This document shows, piece by piece, positions 1-10,634 of a DNA stretch of 64,000 nucleotides; position 1 is the first letter of the stretch; each line of letters starts with the position of its first letter. Origin of the DNA: Zygnema cylindricum (taxonomy: Eukaryota; Streptophyta; Zygnematophyceae; Zygnematales; Zygnemataceae); contig JBBHKE010001484.1 in NCBI GenBank assembly GCA_037447655.1, positions 32,939 through 96,938 of the forward strand. Direction: 5' to 3'. The notes under the pieces were generated by a model, which had not been told where the DNA came from, ran no database searches, and worked only from the letters and a program-made list of their open reading frames with translations. The position numbers and the translations under genes are program-made.

Positions 1-502
1 ATTTGTACAAACTCTCAAAGGGAGTGATGACTACCTACCAAAATTTTCTAAGTCCTGATTCCCTCTAATAACTTCTATCTACTGAATTACGGACTAATCA
101 GATTAGTGTAACGTACCAAAAAGTACTACTGCCGGTGTACCTTTTGTACTGCCTATCTATGACAAGGCTATTAAGCGGACGCGTGTTCACTTTTCACTCG
201 TCCGTACGTTCCTCGGAATTCCCACGACCTAATGTTATCTCTCCACGTGGCGCCAGGTCATGCACGTCACAAAACGCCAAAGTGACCCTTGCGGGATCTC
301 GGCTAAGACGTATGTCGCTGGATAAAAACCAGCATTAAATATCGTCTGTCGAAACAAATGTCAGATTCATTTGTTTCGTGCGGGATCCAGTCCGCACTGA
401 ATTTAACATGTTCTATGATGTTACATTTACATTTCCGTTAATCGGATTAAGGGAAGTAACACACTTTAAATATTAATCACACCCTATATACCCTAGCGGA
501 CT

Positions 503-576
503 TCTACGACAGACTGGTTAGAGCGAACGGCTACGCCACGCTCTACCGGTCCAGGGTTCGAGTCTTGCTAGACTCA
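503..576 (+). other. tRNA-like segment in R1 copy 1
   Basis: An A-box-like stretch (ACTGGTTAGAGCG, about 512-524) is followed 30 bases later by a near-consensus B box, GGTTCGAGTC (555-564). A convincing 7-bp acceptor stem cannot be drawn, so this is a tRNA-derived pol III promoter-like segment and not a tRNA gene. Confidence 0.5.
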
Positions 577-640
577 ACCTTTTTGTAGAGAAGTCACTCT
601 CTAACCTTGTCTATGGAGCGGAGGCAGCCATGGCTCCATC

Positions 641-641
641 A

Positions 642-677
<36 letters not shown>

Positions 678-680
678 TTC
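641..680 (+). repeat. (CT)n microsatellite
   Basis: Nearly pure CT run inside R1 copy 1, with two TTT interruptions. A CT run sits at the equivalent place of R1 copy 3 (about 33330-33352). Confidence 0.9.
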
Positions 681-884
681 AGTGGTTACAACAAGTATGG
701 GGGTTAAGAGAGAATGGATGAAGGCAAGGTGCCTGCATGTTTCTTTTTCCGCTTATATATTAAGACCTAAAAAATGTTCAAACAAAAACTATTTTTTTCA
801 ACATTTGCGTGCTAGGGCGGCACTTGTTTATTGCCAAAGTCAATAGTGCAAATAATATCCTAGTGGCTTTATATAAGTTGGACA

Positions 885-911
885 TTCTGTGAACCAATGG
901 AGGTCACAGAA
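885..911 (+). other. 27-nt hairpin, copy 1
   Basis: An 8-bp perfect stem, TTCTGTGA with TCACAGAA, closes a loop containing CCAATGGAGG. A 27-nt counterpart at 56229-56255 has the same loop core and a different but still complementary stem. A short TATA-like stretch (about 868-875) lies just upstream, as in the other copy. Confidence 0.5.
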
Positions 912-1070
912 TTACACCCCATTATCACTTCTCACTCTCTTTATAGTTGTCTCATGAAGCTTTTCACTCCATAATTTATACTTTTTAAAATAAGCTGACG
1001 CCTCAATTTTATTTTTCAAGTAATATACTCTAGAGTATCTAGACCAATCATCAGTGTTAGTAAGCATAAA

Positions 1071-2798
1071 TCATTTCCCTCTAACTGATGACACTTTGGC
1101 CGGTCCCCCTATGTTTGTATGAACTAGATCTAAGACCTTTTCACCCTTATATGTTGCGGTGTTTGGAAAAGCCAATCTGTGAGCCTTACCTTGAGCACAT
1201 CCACTACAATTTTCCAAAGTCTCATTGTCTTCAAAATGTAGTCCCTCAACTACACCCATTTTCTTCATTACTTTCGAACTATCTAGATGCACATGTCCCA
1301 ATCTTTTATGCCAAATCATCAAATCACTTACACCAACATAGTAAACTCTCGTCTTTCCAATACTCAAATTCAGCCTAAACATTCCTTGGCTACCATTTTC
1401 AGTTGTGAAGTACACTTCATTCTCATAGCTAGCAACAAAGACTCCTTTCTTAGTACTAGTCTCAAAAGCCTTATCATCTAAGACCGACGTAGAGATAAGA
1501 TTCTTGTTCAACTCTTGAATAAAAATAATGTTAGAGAAAAGTAACTATGGAAGTCTTTCCATCAACTAAGACTTTCAGATCCACAAATCCCGCTAAATTT
1601 GTGGTTACTATTCTCCGATCCCCATACTCTTTCTCTACAATACGGATCTTTCTCATTCTAGTAAACAATGGTTTTTCCCTTCACATAAACATAATCAAGA
1701 ATCAATAATCCATCCTTCTTCATGAACTTCTTTTACTCCACCGAAATCACACTTTTGCCTTTTTAGACTCTCCGTCTCATCTTTCACCTCCAACTCCTTG
1801 GTGAGAAAAAGTTCTCCTTCGTCTTCATCGGAGTCCTCTTCCATAACTTATGTTGCCACAAATGCATTATTCTTTCTTGCGACGGGTTTTTTGGTCTGCT
1901 CCTCCTTCAATCCCAGCTTTGTCAGTTTATTACACTCCGCCATGTAATGTCCCAGATTCTTATAGAAGTGGCAAAGCCTCTTCGGAGGCCTCAATCCAGA
2001 TTCGCCTGATTGGTTTCCTCTACTTCCTCCACCAAAGTTTCCATAAGGTTTTTTGCCATCCTTATCCCCCTAATTAGTTCTAGCAGCCAATGCTTGAACA
2101 CTCTTTCCCTCCTCTCCAAATCTCAATTGTGCTTTTCTGAACCAAATTCATCCCCACAACGGAGTTCTTGATCCATCGATGATTTGGCAAATCTCGAACC
2201 CTGTTAACAATGAATTCATAATCATCTGGGATTTTTATTAACAACGTACTCACCTTCTTTTTCTTCGTCTCCTTTTTCCCTACACTCTCCAACTTCATTA
2301 ATAATCTGGCCAAGTTATTACAAAAATCTAACATCTTTCCCCCTTTGTACACATATGTTTGTACCTTTTGATCTGCCAGCTTCTCCTGCTGAATCGTACC
2401 ACTCTTGTAAATGTTGACAAGAACCTCCCACAACTCGTCCGCCTTGTCCACATGAAGAAGAGGTGTAGCCATTGCTTTAGTGAGACGCCCGAGAATAGAA
2501 TGAACCGCCACGGTATTGTTGAAATCCTAGATTTCAGTATCATTTGCCTCGGTTTTTTGAACATTTACTACCAGAACCGATCCAGTAGCCATCGGAGTGA
2601 GTTTTTTTTCCCATTCTCCTTCCTTGTGTTTGACACGATGCTTTTTCCAACATCTTCTACCACCTCTGCCCCCAAAAATCCTCTTCTGAACTGAGATCCT
2701 TCAAACCTTGGTGGAACTCCCAATTTTGCGGAGGGCCGACGCACACGACCACTAACAATGCCCCATAACCGTTTTTCAAACATTGCACCCCTCATCAT
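1071..2798 (-). pseudogene. Decayed Ty1/copia fragment: gag to start of integrase
   Basis: Read on the minus strand from high to low coordinates, this holds a gag N-terminus (2568-2798), a gag UBN2-type domain (2080-2511), a badly broken zinc-knuckle/protease stretch (about 1520-2080), and a GAG-pre-integrase domain running into the integrase (1071-1511) with the pattern IWHKRLGHVHLDS and a CSGCAQGKAHR knuckle. Frames change between segments. The element stops inside the integrase, and no reverse transcriptase or RNase H follows. It is an old, truncated, non-functional copy. The sequence just beyond its gag start (2815-2851) matches, in inverted orientation, a stretch at 826-862, which suggests remnants of LTR ends on both sides. 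Confidence 0.8.
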
Positions 2799-2838
2799 GG
2801 TTTCCCAATAAATTAACCTTGTACCTCTGAGATAATAA

Positions 2839-2908
2839 TTGCACTATTGACTTTAGTAATGAATAAGTCTCACTTGCACTATTAACTTTGGTAATGAATA
2901 AGTCTCAC
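2839..2908 (+). repeat. 35-bp tandem duplication
   Basis: Two adjacent units of 35 bp, beginning TTGCACTATT at 2839 and 2874, differ at a few positions. They lie beside the gag start of the decayed minus-strand copia fragment, probably in its former LTR. Confidence 0.8.
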
Positions 2909-2949
2909 CCTGAGACGCAAAAACTCTGACAGACTAAACCCATGTGTAG

Positions 2950-3581
2950 CCTCGACTTCCGTGAGTTGGGAGCAAAAAAAATCACTGACATTGCTCACCT
3001 GAGCATTAAGTTATGGTTGGCCAAAGTTGGCTTATAAATACAGATGCACTTTGGGAGAGAGGCGGAAACCTAAATTTTTCTAAGTCCTAAACTCCCTCTC
3101 TAAGCCTACTACTAGTGTATCTAACCAATCAAAAGACTATAAGGTACTAGAAAGTACAGGTTGTATATTACTTCTTGTACGACCATAGTACGACATGGCC
3201 GCTTTGCGGGCGCGTGTCTATTCATGAGCCGAAGTTTCTTGTCCGTAATATCCTCTGTCTCAACTTAACCAACCACGTGTCACCCGCCAACATCTAGTCC
3301 GCAAAACCACCACAATTTCGTTTCGGTACATCGGCTCTTATGTGAGCCATTCAATCAAATCCGGACATTTGATTTCGTCGGTCGAAATTAAATGTCGTTT
3401 CATATATTCAGTGTGATTCGGATTTTGCGCAAGCCGAAACATTTCTATGTTTGATTCGTCCCGTAAACTGCTAAACGAAAAAAACCGTAACGTAATGTTT
3501 AAATATTATTCACACCCATTATACTTTAACGATCTTCAAGACCTAAGGGATAAGACTAACGGTTATGCCGTAAGGTGACTT
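2950..3581 (+). repeat. R1 repeat, copy 2, left part
   Basis: Diverged R1 copy with a good TATA box (CTTATAAATA, about 3031-3040), the AAGTCCTAAACTCCCTC block (about 3086-3102) and the AAATATTATTCACACC stretch (about 3501-3516). It is interrupted at 3581 by element A and resumes at 15699. The 5 bp GACTT (3577-3581) are repeated at 15694-15698 as the target-site duplication. Confidence 0.6.
3538..3581 (+). other. tRNA-like segment of R1 copy 2, 5' half
   Basis: The stretch GACCTAAGGGATAAGAC resembles a tRNA-Arg-type D arm. The other half, with a weak B box (TGATCAAATC, 15714-15723), lies beyond element A. When the halves are read together, GTGAC (3575-3579) can pair with GTCAC (15707-15711) as a stem. 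Confidence 0.45.
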
Positions 3582-4545
3582 TGTTGATCTATAACCACAG
3601 TAGCAGGAGTTGAGCCAGCGGCACTAGTAGTGGAAGTAGACATCTAAACAGAAGCTATCAAGCACCCTACTCAACAGCCAATTTCAAGATGTAATAGAAT
3701 GCAACTCTGTGAACTATGCGAACTCAAATTTGCATAATAAAGAGTAAACACAAAAAACACTCCTCAAAGTTTCAACTCAATTTATCTAGCCAACCATAGA
3801 GGATGTTCACACTACAGACTCACAAAAATCGCCTTTAGTAGATTAATATCCCAAGACTCGATACTAAATTTGTCCAAGTCCTAAACTATATACCACAAAG
3901 AGTATCTACCGGCACACTAATCAAAGTGACTATACACAGATGTCCCGCTTTCAACAAAATACTAAAACTACACTGAAAGTATTACAAACCTAATTTTTCC
4001 ATTTCTCTAAATCAAAATAGTGCGACACAATTTTAAATTAGCTAAACTACAAATCCTTGTTTCCAGATATTTACAAATAGAAGACCATACATTAAAAGTT
4101 CTTGGCACTTAGTCAGTAGTGGTCTATAACATTCGGCTGACTGTTGTAGTGTAGTACGAAGCACTTGATACCGGCCAAGTGTTTTTCGTCACTTGTGGAC
4201 CCTTCTGAATGACGTCCGTCATTTCAAGGTCAATCAACGACTCTTCTTGGCTGACCGTACCATACTTCTCCATATATGTGGTTTGCATTCCGTTCGTCCG
4301 ATTTCATCAATCTGCTCATCAATCTCCCGACACGTGTAACTAGTCATCGACGCTATTCCGTGAAACCTGAAACAACCTTTCATGACGACGCGTGTCCAAC
4401 TGGCCGTACAGTACACTCTCTTAGTCTTCCGTTACTGTAACACTATTAGAGGTAAGTATTACATATTTCTATTTGCCAAAACAATCTAAGTACTTAATTC
4501 CTTCTCACAGCTCTATATACTGAGTAAAGATTTTCAATTTCAACA
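3582..4545 (-). repeat. Element A 3' LTR
   Basis: 964 bp, on the minus strand beginning TGTTGAAATTG (at 4545) and ending CAACA (at 3582). Near its end it carries a start codon (about 3640) followed by codons for MSTSTTSAAGSTPATVV, the same gag start as in the 5' LTR. The repeat ends after that reading frame, at the GACTT duplication. Confidence 0.9.
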
Positions 4546-4561
4546 CTTCCCTAAATCTTTA
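4546..4561 (-). other. Element A polypurine tract
   Basis: On the minus strand the purine-rich run AAAGATTTAGGGAAG lies directly before the TGTTG start of the 3' LTR, the expected place for the plus-strand primer. Confidence 0.55.
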
Positions 4562-4673
4562 GACACATTCTCTCACTTAACCCAATAGCCTTTCTATAGA
4601 AGTGCAACTTAGGAGCAGGAAGGGGTTTGGTTAGCATGTCAGCAACCATTTTCTCATCGCGTAAATAACACAA

Positions 4674-5720
4674 TTATAACACTATTGCAAACACATTTTC
4701 TCTCAAAAAGTGAAGTCTGACATCCATGTGCTTGCTCTTAAAATGATGAATCGGGCTAGTAGCAATAGCAATGGCTGCCTGGTTGTCACACCAAATAATC
4801 TGTGGACCTGTTTGCATGTATCCAAGTTCTTGCAAAATGGACTTAACCCATAGGAGTTCTTTGAGTGCAGAAGCTACTACCATGTACTCTGACTCCATTG
4901 TAGACTGTGTTTTAACCTTTTGCTGCCTGCTGCTCTAGCAGCAAGTTCTATCTCGGATCTTTAGGACGAAGCCGGTTGTGGATTTTTGGCTTGACATATC
5001 CCCATAGCTGGCGTCAGTCCACGTCTGTATTTTCACTTCTCCTCCTCCGAGTATCAGCTTAAGATCTCGAATGCCTGCAAGATATCTCAAAACTATTTTT
5101 ACAGCTTCCCAGTCTGCCCTCTTAGGGTTTTGCAGACTTCTACTTAGGACTCCCAGTCTGCCCTCTTAGGGTTCTGCAAACTTCTGATTAGGACTCCTAC
5201 AGCTGCTGCAATGTCACGTCTCGTACAATTCATGAAGAATATGAGACATCCCACTTCCTGTCTATAAGGCTTTGAAGCTATAAACTCTTCCTCCGTTGAC
5301 TCTAGGCTCTCACTAACCATTATGTCTGAATTTGACTCACTTCCATCAAGCTTATGTCTGAATTCCATGGGAGTTATAGATCCTTTTACATCTTTCATTT
5401 CAAATTTTTCCAGCGTATAACTTTATGCTTCTTTTTGGGTTAACATAATGAGTTTTTTGTTTCTGTCTCTCTCTACCTGTATTCCTAAGATATACTTGAA
5501 TACACCAAGATCTTTCATCTCGAACCACGACCTTAAAGCCGCTTTAATTCGATTTATGTCATCCATAGACTTGCTCATTAAAAGCAAGTCATCCTTATAT
5601 ACAACAATATAAAGAATCCCATCCACCCCTTGCAGTACATACACTGAGTGATCTGAACTAATCATTTGCAATCCTAGTCGTGTAAAAGATTCATCTAGTT
5701 TTAAGTTCCATTGTTTAGGG
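4674..5720 (-). pseudogene. Element A reverse transcriptase (3' part) and RNase H
   Basis: Continuation of element A pol after the element B insertion. On the minus strand, 5423-5720 begins in the APKQWNLKLDE part of the copia reverse transcriptase and contains the catalytic box as YKDDLLL where YVDD is usual. 5144-5398 covers the end of the polymerase and connection. 4674-4898 is RNase H, with the ESEYMVVASALKELLW and WCDNQAAIAIA patterns. Stops and frameshifts separate the blocks. Two 45-bp near-identical stretches at about 5108-5200 (each starting CAGTCTGCCCTCTTAGGG) are a local tandem duplication. The C-terminal tail of RNase H is missing. Confidence 0.88.
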
Positions 5721-5725
5721 GCTTG

Positions 5726-6609
5726 TGTTGTTTTGAAAGCTTTAGTCCTCACTAATCCTCATAGGTGAGGGGAGTGTTTTCTCAGTACTTAGAATATTTT
5801 GTGAAAGTCTGGTTCAGTATGTACCACAATTAATGTTACAGTTAACAACGAGGGAGTTCACGGTGTGACACACTTTAGGACACGCGCCGTAAAAATAAAG
5901 ATGCGACGCTTTACAAAGAGTCGGTCTTACTATTCAGACTCACTCTAAAGACCGAGGTGTCACATAAAGTTTCATCTTGAATGAAACTTTGGAAGGACGG
6001 ACGTTGAATATTTGCTGCCAACGGAAGGTAGTCTTTCGAGACCACGTCTATTATTATCTGACGTGTTCTTTACAGTGCATTGTGACGTTACTTACTTCTA
6101 GTTTGTACAGAAGCGTGTTTTGTTTGATTAATGTTCTAGTTCAGATTCATTTTGTATGACATACCTTGAGATATTCAGGTATCCTCCTTAGGACTGGTAG
6201 ATATTATTGATTCATGGCTGGTATGCCTCCTTAGCTTATTTAGGGTAGTAAGTGGCTACTAGCTCTTAGAAGAATAGATCTTTTAGGTATATATATGTAG
6301 GACTTTGCCATTTCAGATTTAGGAACTTGTGTATGAAAATTAGGCTGTGTCATTTTTGATATCTTTGACTGAGATCATTTCTCACATCTGTTTGCAAATT
6401 TTGTGTGAATTTGCACTTGTGTTCCTTTGTGTATTATCTGCATTGTGTCATATTTGTAGGCCATTTGGTTGCCTAATTTATCTTTGGTTGTGTTCCAAAG
6501 TTGTGTGTTTTTTTGAGCATCTGTGAGAGCTTCTTGCTTATCTGAATTCTATGATGACCACTCCAGCATCAACTTCATCTTCAGTTGGTGTAGCAGTCAC
6601 AGAACAACA
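5726..6609 (+). repeat. Element B 5' LTR
   Basis: 884 bp, TGTTGTTTTGAAAGC to AACAACA. A TATA-like run (TATATATAT, about 6289-6297) may be the promoter. A start codon at 6551 or 6554 followed by TTPASTSSSVGVAVTEQ lies inside the LTR: the matching 3' LTR contains the same ATG and about 18 codons, and the two copies stop matching exactly after CAACA. Confidence 0.9.
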
Positions 6610-8037
6610 GGTCACGGGCCCACCCTCACGGATTCCAGTTTTGATAGAAGGAAATACATCTATTGGTCTGATTTGGTTGAGTCTTATTTCACTCAAGTTA
6701 AATTATTTGATGTAGTTGATGTCAACATATCTGAGACTGAAACATCCTGTATGGGAAAAATCACCAAGCACTGCATTTGTTGAAGTTAATGATCTCAGAA
6801 GATTTACTTATGTCACATATCAAAATGAAAAAGGCATCAGATATCTCGTCTTCCCTGAAAGCCCTCTATTTAAAAACTAATGATCAACATGAAATTATTA
6901 CCGCTGGGAATATTTATGATTATAGGTATACAGGAGGAAACATGGTTGAATATTCTAATAGCCTTAGGCTTTTATTGGCACAAAAATCATGCTCAGGGGG
7001 GAACATCTCCCCTCATCATCAGGCTATGATTCTTATGCGAGGTCTTCTTGAGGAATATAAAGGAGCCTCAGCAAATTTAAGAAAGTTGGATAACTCAACT
7101 TGGAACTTATAACAGCTATAGAACTAGTGTTAGAGGAGGAATCCAGTGTTGCAGCTTTTAATCCAAGAAAATCATCTGTAGCTTTTAATGCACAGTATCA
7201 AGGAAACGGATCTCAAGGTTACCAAGGTTTTCAGCTTTATAACAAGTGTGTCTACTGTTACAATCAAGGACATCTATACAAACAGTGTCCTAAGTTTCTT
7301 AAAGCTTGTGAGAGAGGTGTGTTCAGAAATGGATGGAGGCCAAGAGGGATCTACACACCACAAAAGACACCACACACACCACCAACTCTTCTTTCCAAAA
7401 CCGAAGCATTTTCAGCTGATATATTGGAATCGGAATCGGTTGACAAAGGGAAGGCGTTGGATGTTGTCAGTTTTCCAAAAACTGATGACAATGAGTTCTT
7501 TGCCCTTGCAAAAGTGATGGAGGGAGACAAAGACCATGGGTGGATCATGGACTCCGGGAGCTCATCCCATATGTGCTGGAACAAAGGTTCCTTCACTGAT
7601 CTGCATCTTATTCCAACAAGGCAGATCTATTATGCTTGTGGTGCCACAGTTGAAGCAAAGGCTCAAAGAACTATTATCCTTAAGTGTGAAATAGATGGAC
7701 AAACACTTCTTAGAACTCTCTATGATGTATTGTATGTTCCTCAGTTCAAAAAAAACTTGTTCTCTACCTCAGTTGCAGAAAGTAGAGGCTTTGAAATACT
7801 TCAGAAACAAGGAAAGAAAATTGTCAGCAAAGAGGGAAGGGTTGTTGTAATGGGAACTAGAGGCCCAAACAATTTGTATCGGATGGACCTGGTGAATACA
7901 TCTTCTTTTGCTTACTCCAATGTCTTATCTGATAATGTTTTGTGGCATAAGAGGTGGGGTCATGTTCAATATGACAGATTACAAAATATTGTTAAAAATG
8001 ATATGGTAGAAGGAGTTAAGCTTGGTCAGCAACTGTG
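6551..8037 (+). pseudogene. Element B gag and protease
   Basis: Gag starts inside the 5' LTR (ATG about 6551) and crosses the LTR border at 6609/6610. A frameshift near 6650 moves the frame, after which YWSDLVESYFTQVKLFDVVD is the gag domain start. 6777-7112 is the UBN2-type part of gag. 7100-8037 is open and includes a complete zinc knuckle CVYCYNQGHLYKQC (CX2CX4HX4C), the protease motif WIMDSGSSSHMC (active-site DSG, about 7540-7580) and a GAG-pre-integrase segment LWHKRWGHVQYDRLQ. At least two frameshifts and a terminal stop break the polyprotein. The knuckle and protease are better kept than the integrase. Confidence 0.88.
6610..6623 (+). other. Element B primer-binding site (half-tRNA type)
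   Basis: The bases directly after the LTR, GGTCACGGGCCCAC, match 11 of 14 positions of GGTTATGGGCCCAG, the complement of the anticodon arm of eukaryotic initiator tRNA-Met and the site known for Drosophila copia. They do not resemble the usual plant TGGTATCAGAGC. The site is also coding sequence for gag (codons after EQQ). Confidence 0.6.
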
Positions 8038-9007
8038 AAGTATTTGAGATGGATGTGCTTTGGGGAAGCTTCATAAACTTCCCTTACCCAAAACTGCAGA
8101 TTTTACAGCAACTAACATTTTAGAACTTATCCATTCACATATGTGGGGACCCTCCAAAGTACCTTCTCTTGACGGCAGCAAATACTTTGTGAAATTCACA
8201 TATGACTTCTCGAGTTTCAGCAGAATCTATTTTATGAAGGAGAAAAGGGAGGTCTTCACTCACTTCTAGCACTTTCGAATATGGGGGGAAAAACTTCATG
8301 GTAGATCGATTCTCTCTTTAAAATCTGCTAATGTTGGGGAATATACTTCCAATGAGTTTGCTGCTTACTTGAAAGATAATGGTATATCTCAGCAGTTTAC
8401 TGTGCCTTATACTCCTGAGCAGAATAGAATCTCAAAAAGGTTAAACAGAACTCTAACTGAGAGTGTTAAATCTATGATAGCTGATAAAGGAATAGATATT
8501 AAGTTTTCGGTTGAAGCTTACCAAACTGCAACATATATTAGAAACAGACTAGAAACTAGATCTGTTCAGGGAATGATACCTTATGAAGTGTGGACTAGCA
8601 GAAAACCAGAGGTCAGTCACTTCAGAGTTTTTGTTAGCAAGTGCTTTGTACTATACAATATACCAAACTGGAAATTGAGTCTAAAGTCTAAGCTTGGAAT
8701 CTTTATAGGATATGATGATGAATCTGTAGGATATAGAATATATTTTACTCAGAAACATACATTCCAAATTGCTACAAATATTCAGGTGAAGGATGAGAGT
8801 GAATTCATAGACGTATTTAGTATAGATGAAAATGAAAAGAAAGAAAAACAACAAGAATGTGTCATCTTGGATCAAATTCCATTTCAGTCTACTACAGCTT
8901 CTAATTCTTCTTCTGCAGGAGTGCAAAATACTGGAGTTCCACCAACTATTGAACAACAAACGACAAATCATCCTCATCTTCAAAGACCTCAAGTTGGAGG
9001 TCGATAA
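8038..9007 (+). pseudogene. Element B integrase
   Basis: Integrase core in pieces at 8060-8269 and about 8290-9007. All three catalytic acidic positions appear lost: the first reads IHSHMWGP (H where D is expected), the second KSANVGEY (A in place of the D of SDNGGE) and the third NRISKRLN (K in place of the E of NGVSER). A frame break and stop lie near 8266. The C-terminal part (FIGYDDESVGYRIY) and a Ser/Thr/Gln-rich linker before the reverse transcriptase can be read to 9007. The enzyme cannot be active. Confidence 0.85.
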
Positions 9008-10634
9008 CCAAGAGTTCCAGCCTCAGATTTTCGGGGGGAAGAAGACATTGTTCTCGTTTAAAGGGAGAACAAGCGTTTAGCTCAATATGCTTTTTCTGCA
9101 AGCATCGGGGAGCCTCTTACCATTCAGGAGGCATTTTCTGTCCCTAAAAAAGATCATTGGATCTCAGCTGCAAATGATGAGATGAGATCGATCATGGAAG
9201 CCCAAACGTGGGAGCTTGTAGAGCTTCCACCGTATCGGAAAGCCATTGGCTGCAAGTGGGACTTCAAAGTGAAGCTCAACCCAGACAACACCATTGAAAG
9301 GTATAAAGCTCGTCTGGTTGCAAAGGGTTTTAGTTAGAAGGAAGGAATAAACTATAAGGAAACCTTCTCTACGGTTGTCAAGTTTCCCACTGTAAGAGTC
9401 TTGTTGTCCTTAACTGCAATTGAGAATATGGAATTGCATCAAATGGATGTTGGAACTGCTTTCTTGCATGGAGACTTAAAGGAAGTAATTTATATGAAAC
9501 AACATGAAGGGTATGTAGAAAAAAGAAAGGAAAATCTAGTCTGTAAACCGTTGAAGTCATTATACGAATTGAAACAGGCAAGGAAAATCTAGTCTGTAAA
9601 CCGTTGAAGTCATTATACGGATTGAAACAGACTCGACGACAGTGGAATTTGAAGTTAGATGAGTTTCTTACAATCTTAGGCTTTACAAGGATCAGCTTAG
9701 ATCACTCTGTTTATGTCATGGAAGGAGATGATGGTGTGATTTATGTAGCAGTATATTTGGATGATTTGTTGCTAATTAGCAAATCATTGAATGAGATAAA
9801 CAAGATAAAAGCAACTCTGCATGCCAAGTTTGAAATGAAAGACTTAGGTGAAGCCAAGTATATCTTAGGCATTCAAGTAGAGAGAGAAAAGAGTCAGAGA
9901 GTTATTTATCTCACTCGGAGAGAAGCCATTGGAAATGTACTTGAAAGATTTGGCATGGCAGAGTCAAAAAGGAGTGCCACTCCTATGGAGTTTAGGCAAA
10001 AGATGGAAGGAAAGGAGACAGATGGAGGAATGATTCTGGAAGATAATATGGAACTAGGGGAGTCAGAATTCATCTCCACGATTCTTTATCGACAAGTTGT
10101 TGGGAGTCTTATTTACTTCATGAACTGCACTCGTCCGGATATTGCAACGGCTGTTGGAGCTCTGACTAAAAGTCTTCAGAATCCGAAGAAATCAGATTGG
10201 GAGGCAACAAAACGAGTTCTGAGATATCTTGTAGGAACACGACATCTCCGACTGTCTTTTGGAGGAGATGAAGTGAATATCAGCACCTGGAGCGATGCGA
10301 GTTATGGTGATATGCCAAGCCGACATTCTACCATTAGATTCATTTTGAAGATTGGTAATGGTACTTCATGCTGGACAAGCAAGCTCTAGAAGGTGACTGC
10401 TCAGTCAACCATTGAAGCTGAATACATGGCAACCAACTCAACTGTCAAGGAACTTCTTTGGGTAAAGTCTCTCTTACAAGAACTAAAATTTATGCAGTCT
10501 GGTCCTCACGTAATTTAGTGTGACAATCAAGCTGCTATTGCTTCTAATCCTAGTCATCATTTCAAAAGAAAGCATATTGATACTAAGTTACACTTTGTGA
10601 GGGAAAAGGTGATGGCCAGAATCCCAAAATCTAG
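9008..10634 (+). pseudogene. Element B reverse transcriptase and RNase H
   Basis: 9008-9400 is the start of the polymerase domain, with a TAG in the AKGFSQKEG position (about 9335). 9401-9592 holds MDVGTAFLHGDLKE. 9604-10389 is open and contains the catalytic box AVYLDDLLL, the connection and NCTRPDIATAVGALTK. RNase H (about 10260-10634) has ESEYM replaced by EAEYMATNS and a TAG inside CDNQAAIA. A 53-bp tandem duplication (9527-9579 and 9580-9632) shifts the frame in the SLYGLKQ region. The usual C-terminal end of RNase H and the polypurine tract are absent, replaced by the 33-bp copy of the left flank. Confidence 0.88.

Larger units (their letters stand above)
1..760 (+). repeat. R1 repeat, copy 1 (LTR-like, with tRNA-like segment)
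   Basis: This is the first of three diverged, same-strand copies of a family here called R1; the others are at 2950-3581 plus 15699-15900 and at 32640-33360. Shared landmarks in order are a block around AAGTCCT (about 45-70), GTAC-rich sequence, an AAATATTAATCACACC stretch (about 468-484), a tRNA-like segment, a GGCAGCCATGGCT box (about 622) and a CT-rich tail. The copy is cut by the window edge, so its left end is not seen. A block near its start resembles sequence inside the LTRs of element A. It could be a solo LTR or a non-autonomous retroelement. No coding capacity is evident. Confidence 0.6.

Noticed and set aside
607-846. 79-codon plus-strand frame with (Ser-Leu)n
   Set aside because: The frame is carried by a CT microsatellite inside repeat R1 and has no coding features.
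5423-5752. Element A reverse transcriptase starting at a methionine at 5752
   Set aside because: Bases 5726-5752 belong to the LTR of element B. The true A sequence begins at 5725 after the TSD, so this start is an artefact of the junction.
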